DNA of 9,130 nt from JADJLQ01 sp964405735 (GTDB lineage Bacteria > Bacteroidota > Bacteroidia > Chitinophagales > Saprospiraceae), in assembly GCA_964405735.1 (NCBI GenBank), contig CAYOPD010000151.1, forward strand, positions 1 to 9,130, read 5' to 3'. Position 1 is the stretch's first letter. Each line of letters begins with the position of its first letter. The translations under genes and the position numbers were made by a program. The notes beneath the pieces are model-generated. The model saw only the letters and a program-made list of their open reading frames with translations. It had not been told where the DNA came from and made no database searches. Below, piece after piece: positions 6,721-9,130 of the stretch.

Positions 6721-7281
6721 CTAAGAGGTTTTCTCCACCTGCATAAAATTCAATTCCACTTCAGTACCTCTTCCGAATATTTTTACGATGACTTTCAGTT
6801 TTTTCTTTTCTTCATTGATTTCCTTGATGTCCCCGACAAAATCGTTGAACGGGCCATCGATGATCTTTACGGTTTCACCGGCCAGGAAGGGTTCTATCAT
6901 GGACTCCCCGGCTTCCTGGGACTCGTCTACCTTGCCGAGCAGGCGGTTGGCTTCACCCGGGCTCATGGGTATCGGGTTTTCTTTGCCGAGGAAATGGATC
7001 ACGTTGGGGATATTGGCAATGACCTGGACCACTTCCGGGATCAGTTTGTTGGCTTCGGCTTCCAGCAAAATATACCCGGGCAGTATATTTCTTTCCAGAA
7101 CCACTTTTTTGCCGTTCCGGATTTTATATACCTTTTCAGAAGGCACGATGACCTGGCTGATAAACGTATTCCAGCCCTGGCGCTGAATCTCGAGCTCGAT
7201 CCGCTCTTTGATTTTGCGTTCTTTCCCGCTGATTACGCGCAGGGAGTACAGTTTTTTTTCCTGGTCAGCCATCGTGTTCAT
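6721..7281 (-). CDS. nusG: Transcription termination/antitermination factor NusG
   Basis: NusG binds the RNA polymerase clamp through its N-terminal domain. Its KOW domain contacts ribosomal protein S10 or Rho, thus coupling transcription to translation or termination. The product is 186 residues from the ATG at 7281, or 183 from the ATG at 7272 (MADQEKKLYSLRVISGKE), which looks more like related proteins. The first start overlaps the secE stop as TAATG, which would favour translational coupling. The NGN domain covers about 10-115, with SLRVISGKERKIKERIE near its start and NILPGYILLE at 65-74. The KOW domain covers about 130-183, with GETVKIIDGPFNDFVGDIKE at 135-154 and GRGTEVELNFMQVEK at 170-184. 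The length is close to E. coli NusG (181), with no inserted domain. The stop codon abuts the heptamer repeat. Confidence 0.98.
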   Translation of the reverse strand: MNTMADQEKKLYSLRVISGKERKIKERIELEIQRQGWNTFISQVIVPSEKVYKIRNGKKVVLERNILPGYILLEAEANKLIPEVVQVIANIPNVIHFLGKENPIPMSPGEANRLLGKVDESQEAGESMIEPFLAGETVKIIDGPFNDFVGDIKEINEEKKKLKVIVKIFGRGTEVELNFMQVEKTS

Positions 7282-7469
7282 TATAATCCGTAGACAATAT
7301 TCAAAATGGAGTTGGAAAGCAGATCCATGACAAAAACGATCGCGGTGATGATCAACGTCGTGATCAGGACCACTTTGGCACTGTCGACGAGGTTGGCCCA
7401 GGAAGGCCAGGTCACCTTGTTATTCAGTTCCTCGTATGATTCTTTAAGATATAAACTTATCTTGTCCAT
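7281..7469 (-). CDS. secE: Preprotein translocase subunit SecE
   Basis: SecE is the small essential clamp of the SecYEG channel in the inner membrane. This 62-residue form has the minimal single-span layout. It has an amphipathic N-terminal helix (MDKISLYLKESYEELNNKV), the family motif TWPSWANLVDSAK at about 20-32 and one membrane segment at about 33-53 (VVLITTLIITAIVFVMDLL). E. coli SecE has two additional membrane segments that are absent here, as in most bacteria. I place the start at the ATG at 7469. The frame extends to a GTG at 7487, but that codon lies within the 3' end of the tRNA-Trp gene and adds MQPKKI, so it is unlikely. The 15 bases between the tRNA and the start are A-rich. secE and nusG overlap or nearly abut, so they are certainly co-transcribed. 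Confidence 0.96.
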   Translation of the reverse strand: MDKISLYLKESYEELNNKVTWPSWANLVDSAKVVLITTLIITAIVFVMDLLSNSILNIVYGL

Positions 7470-7484
7470 AATTTTTTTCGGTTG

Positions 7485-7557
7485 CACGGGCAGCAGGAAT
7501 CGAACCCGCAGCCTACGGTTTTGGAGACCGTCGCTCTACCAATTGAGCTATGCCCGT
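7485..7557 (-). tRNA. trnW: tRNA-Trp (anticodon CCA)
   Basis: The transcribed strand folds into a complete 73-base cloverleaf. The acceptor is ACGGGCA with TGCCCGT (7 bp, all paired), the D arm is GCTC-AATTGGTA-GAGC, and the anticodon stem ACGGT/ACCGT holds loop CTCCAAA with anticodon CCA. The variable loop is AGGCT, and the T arm is GCGGG-TTCGATT-CCTGC with one G-U pair. The discriminator base is G, as is standard for tRNA-Trp. The 3' CCA is not encoded; the next three bases are CAA. The gene sits between tuf and secE, 15 bases before the secE start, and is probably cut out of the secE-nusG transcript. Confidence 0.98.
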
Positions 7558-7579
7558 TACTGGCTTTTTTTATGACAAA

Positions 7580-7607
7580 GAAGCACCTCCCGGATGGAAG
7601 ATGCTTC
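7580..7607 (-). terminator. Strong hairpin after tuf, possible terminator or attenuator
   Basis: On the transcribed strand GAAGCATCTTCC (7607-7596) pairs with GGGAGGTGCTTC (7591-7580) across 12 bp, including two G-U pairs, around a 4-base ATCC loop. It begins 33 bases after the tuf stop. The 3' flank is UUUGUCAUAAAAAAA, so the U-tract is only three bases and then A-rich. It could be a partial terminator that lowers readthrough from the highly expressed tuf into tRNA-Trp and secE, or an mRNA-end stabiliser or processing site. Full termination would require a separate promoter upstream of tRNA-Trp, and only 22 bases lie between the hairpin and that tRNA. Confidence 0.5.
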
Positions 7608-7640
7608 CCGAACATCATTATATCAAATTCCGGTCTGTGC

Positions 7641-8837
7641 TTAGTCAAGGATTTCAGTGACCTGACCAGCGCCTACCGTACGTCCGCCTTCACGGATCGC
7701 AAAGCGCAGATTTTTTTCCATGGCGATGGAGTTGAGCAGGTTGGCTTCGATGGTCACGTTGTCCCCGGGCATTACCATTTCCACTCCTTCGGGCAATTTG
7801 ACATCCCCGGTCACGTCCGTAGTCCTGAAATAGAACTGGGGCCGGTAGCCGTTGAAGAACGGGGTATGACGCCCCCCTTCCTCTTTGCTCAATACATAGA
7901 TCTCTGCTTTGAATTTTTTATGCGGTTTTACCGAACCGGGCGCACAGATGACCATACCCCTGCGGACCTGGTCTTTTTCAACACCACGGAGCAAGAGGCC
8001 TGCGTTATCACCTGCTTCCCCGCGATCGAGGAGTTTACGGAACATTTCCACACCGGTAATGGTGGAGACAATCGGTTTTTCACCGTCCTTCATCATACCG
8101 ACGATTTCTACGGATTCACCCACTTTGATGATCCCTTTTTCGATACGGCCTGTTGCAACCGTTCCACGGCCGGTGATGGAGAACACGTCTTCCACGGGCA
8201 TGAGGAAGGGTTGATCTACCAGACGAACCGGTTCCGGAATGTCTTTGTCTACAGCGGCCATCAGGTCGAGAACCCTTTGTTTATAGGTGGGGTCGCCTTC
8301 CAGGGCTTTCAGGGCGGAACCTTTGATGACAGAAGCATGGGCGCCATCGAAGCCATACTGGTCTAGCAATTCGCGTACTTCCATCTCCACGAGGTCGAGC
8401 ATTTCCTGATCATCCACGAGGTCCACTTTATTCATAAAGACCACGATTTTGGGTACACCCACCTGTTTGGCCAGGAGGATGTGTTCCCGGGTCTGGGGCA
8501 TGGGGCCGTCTGTAGCCGCCACGACGAGTATGGCACCGTCCATCTGGGCAGCACCGGTAACCATATTTTTTACATAGTCGGCGTGACCGGGGCAATCCAC
8601 GTGTGCATAATGCCTGTTTTGGGTCTGATATTCCACGTGGGCGGTATTGATGGTGATACCACGCTCTTTTTCTTCGGGCGCCGCATCTATGGAATCATAA
8701 GATCTTTTTTCGGCAAGGCCTGATTCAGCCAGAATCGAAGTGATTGCTGCTGTCAGGGTGGTTTTACCGTGATCCACGTGACCGATCGTACCAACGTTTA
8801 AGTGAGGTTTTGACCTCTGAAATGTTTCTTTTGCCAT
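7641..8837 (-). CDS. tuf: Translation elongation factor Tu (EF-Tu)
   Basis: EF-Tu carries aminoacyl-tRNA as a GTP complex to the ribosomal A site. The 398-residue product has the three expected domains. The G domain (about 1-205) contains G1 GHVDHGKT at 19-26, the switch I threonine T62 in RGITI, G3 DCPGH at 81-85 with catalytic H85, G4 NKVD at 136-139 and G5 SAL at 174-176. Domain 2 (about 212-305) contains EDVFSITGRGTVATGRIEKG, and domain 3 (about 306-398) ends with LRFAIREGGRTVGAGQVTEI. Q125 and A380, aligned to positions linked to kirromycin resistance elsewhere, carry the usual residues. The start ATG gives the standard MAKE.F.RSKPH opening. It lies between tRNA-Thr and tRNA-Trp, as is usual in Bacteroidota. 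No purine-rich ribosome-binding site is seen; the leader is A/T-rich. Confidence 0.99.
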   Translation of the reverse strand: MAKETFQRSKPHLNVGTIGHVDHGKTTLTAAITSILAESGLAEKRSYDSIDAAPEEKERGITINTAHVEYQTQNRHYAHVDCPGHADYVKNMVTGAAQMDGAILVVAATDGPMPQTREHILLAKQVGVPKIVVFMNKVDLVDDQEMLDLVEMEVRELLDQYGFDGAHASVIKGSALKALEGDPTYKQRVLDLMAAVDKDIPEPVRLVDQPFLMPVEDVFSITGRGTVATGRIEKGIIKVGESVEIVGMMKDGEKPIVSTITGVEMFRKLLDRGEAGDNAGLLLRGVEKDQVRRGMVICAPGSVKPHKKFKAEIYVLSKEEGGRHTPFFNGYRPQFYFRTTDVTGDVKLPEGVEMVMPGDNVTIEANLLNSIAMEKNLRFAIREGGRTVGAGQVTEILD

Positions 8838-8857
8838 GGTTTAGAACCGTTTTTATT

Positions 8858-8897
8858 TAAAATTAAATGATATAATGATTTTCAAACAGAATTCAAA
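8858..8897 (-). promoter_or_regulatory. Possible promoter in the tRNA-Thr to tuf gap
   Basis: The primary sigma factor of Bacteroidota prefers TTTG near -33 and TAnnTTTG near -7. On the transcribed strand there is TTTG (8886-8883), then 17 bases, then TAATTTTA (8865-8858), which matches all but the last base but with a short spacer. A second option is TTTG (8897-8894), then 19 bases, then TATATCAT (8874-8867), which has better spacing but a poorer -7 box. Either would place a start within the short leader of tuf. The region is so A/T-rich that such matches arise easily by chance, and tuf may simply be co-transcribed with the upstream tRNAs. Confidence 0.22.
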
Positions 8898-8901
8898 ATT
8901 G

Positions 8902-8973
8902 AGCCAACGAAGGGAATTGAACCCTCGACCCCTTCCTTACCAAGGAAGTGCTCTACCTCTGAGCTACATTGGC
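8902..8973 (-). tRNA. trnT: tRNA-Thr (anticodon GGT)
   Basis: The 72-base cloverleaf on the transcribed strand has acceptor GCCAATG with CGTTGGC (one G-U pair) and D arm GCTC-AGAGGTA-GAGC. The anticodon stem CTTCC/GGAAG holds loop TTGGTAA with anticodon GGT. The variable loop is GGGTC and the T arm is GAGGG-TTCAATT-CCCTT. The discriminator is U and no CCA is encoded (the next bases are CAA). GGU reads ACC and ACU threonine codons. It lies 64 bases upstream of tuf, a position usual for Bacteroidota. Confidence 0.97.
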
Positions 8974-9069
8974 TTTGCAGCATCGGAGCGTCACTTCCGG
9001 ACACATCCAATAATCCATTGACTACTCCACAAATCCCTTTCGCGCCAATCCTGGGCCGGATGTTAACAG

Positions 9070-9130
9070 AGCGGGAGACGAGGCTCGAACCCGCGACCTA
9101 CAGCTTGGAAGGCTGTCGCTCTACCAACTG
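9070..9130 (-). tRNA. trnG: tRNA-Gly (anticodon TCC), 5' end beyond the window
   Basis: The visible 61 bases include most of the D arm (AGTTGGTA-GAGC) and the anticodon stem ACAGC/GCTGT with loop CTTCCAA (anticodon TCC, glycine). They also include variable loop AGGTC, T arm GCGGG-TTCGAGC-CTCGT, the 3' acceptor strand CTCCCGC and discriminator U. About 12 bases of the 5' acceptor strand and D stem are missing. The 3' CCA is not encoded (the next bases are CTG). The 96-base spacer between this gene and tRNA-Thr holds no further tRNA or ORF that I can support. Confidence 0.95.

Noticed and set aside
7482..8366. Long open frame of 294 codons on the plus strand opposite tuf
   Set aside because: It lies almost wholly antisense to a fully conserved EF-Tu gene and crosses the tRNA-Trp gene. 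The protein resembles no family I recognise and is rich in Phe, His and Gly as expected from reading the complement of conserved codons.
8974..9069. Search of the tRNA-Gly to tRNA-Thr spacer for a further tRNA, small RNA or promoter
   Set aside because: No cloverleaf, strong hairpin, repeat or convincing TTTG/TAnnTTTG pair was found; only a distant 6-base complementarity (ACATCC/GGATGT) that is probably chance.
1..9130. Mobile element, CRISPR array, phage or defence genes
   Set aside because: No transposase, integrase, spaced repeats or foreign-looking genes are present; every coding region belongs to a conserved housekeeping family.

Overview
The window is a stretch of the core transcription/translation gene cluster of a member of the Bacteroidota, and every recognised gene lies on the minus strand. 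Read in the direction of transcription (high to low coordinates) the order is tRNA-Gly(UCC, cut by the window edge), tRNA-Thr(GGU), tuf, tRNA-Trp(CCA), secE, nusG, rplK, rplA, rplJ, rplL, rpoB and rpoC (cut by the other edge). The Bacteroidota assignment rests on the protein sequences (a compact 1269-residue beta subunit, short SecE, family-typical NusG and L7/L12), on the tRNA-Thr/tuf/tRNA-Trp/secE arrangement common in that phylum, and on the lack of a purine-rich Shine-Dalgarno sequence before any start checked. The moderate GC content and A/T-rich spacers fit a Saprospiria- or Chitinophagia-like lineage, but that finer placement is a guess.

Layout. 8902-9130: two tRNA genes separated by a 96-base spacer. 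7641-8837: EF-Tu, preceded by an A/T-rich gap that may hold a promoter and followed by a strong 28-base hairpin. 7281-7557: tRNA-Trp and secE, 15 bases apart. 6721-7281: nusG, whose possible start overlaps the secE stop as TAATG. 6610-6720: a spacer with six heptamer repeats directly after nusG, then a small repeat/hairpin region before rplK. 5407-6609: rplK and rplA. 4412-5382: rplJ and rplL. 4266-4411: the longest gene-free stretch, with a clean stem-loop between the ribosomal stalk genes and rpoB. 1-4265: rpoB and the first 139 codons of rpoC.

Function. The genes make the elongation factor that delivers aminoacyl-tRNA (EF-Tu), three tRNAs, the small SecE translocon subunit, the NusG elongation factor that binds RNA polymerase, the L1 and L11/L10/L7-L12 parts of the large ribosomal subunit, and the two largest RNA polymerase subunits. 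Together they link transcription, translation and secretion capacity. All proteins look intact with their expected motifs.

Novelty. I see no undescribed system. The points worth a second look lie between genes: the heptamer array after nusG, the stem-loops at rplL-rpoB, rplK-rplA and tuf-tRNA-Trp, a weak candidate L1 site before rplK, and the very short rplA-rplJ gap that leaves no room for a conventional L10 leader.
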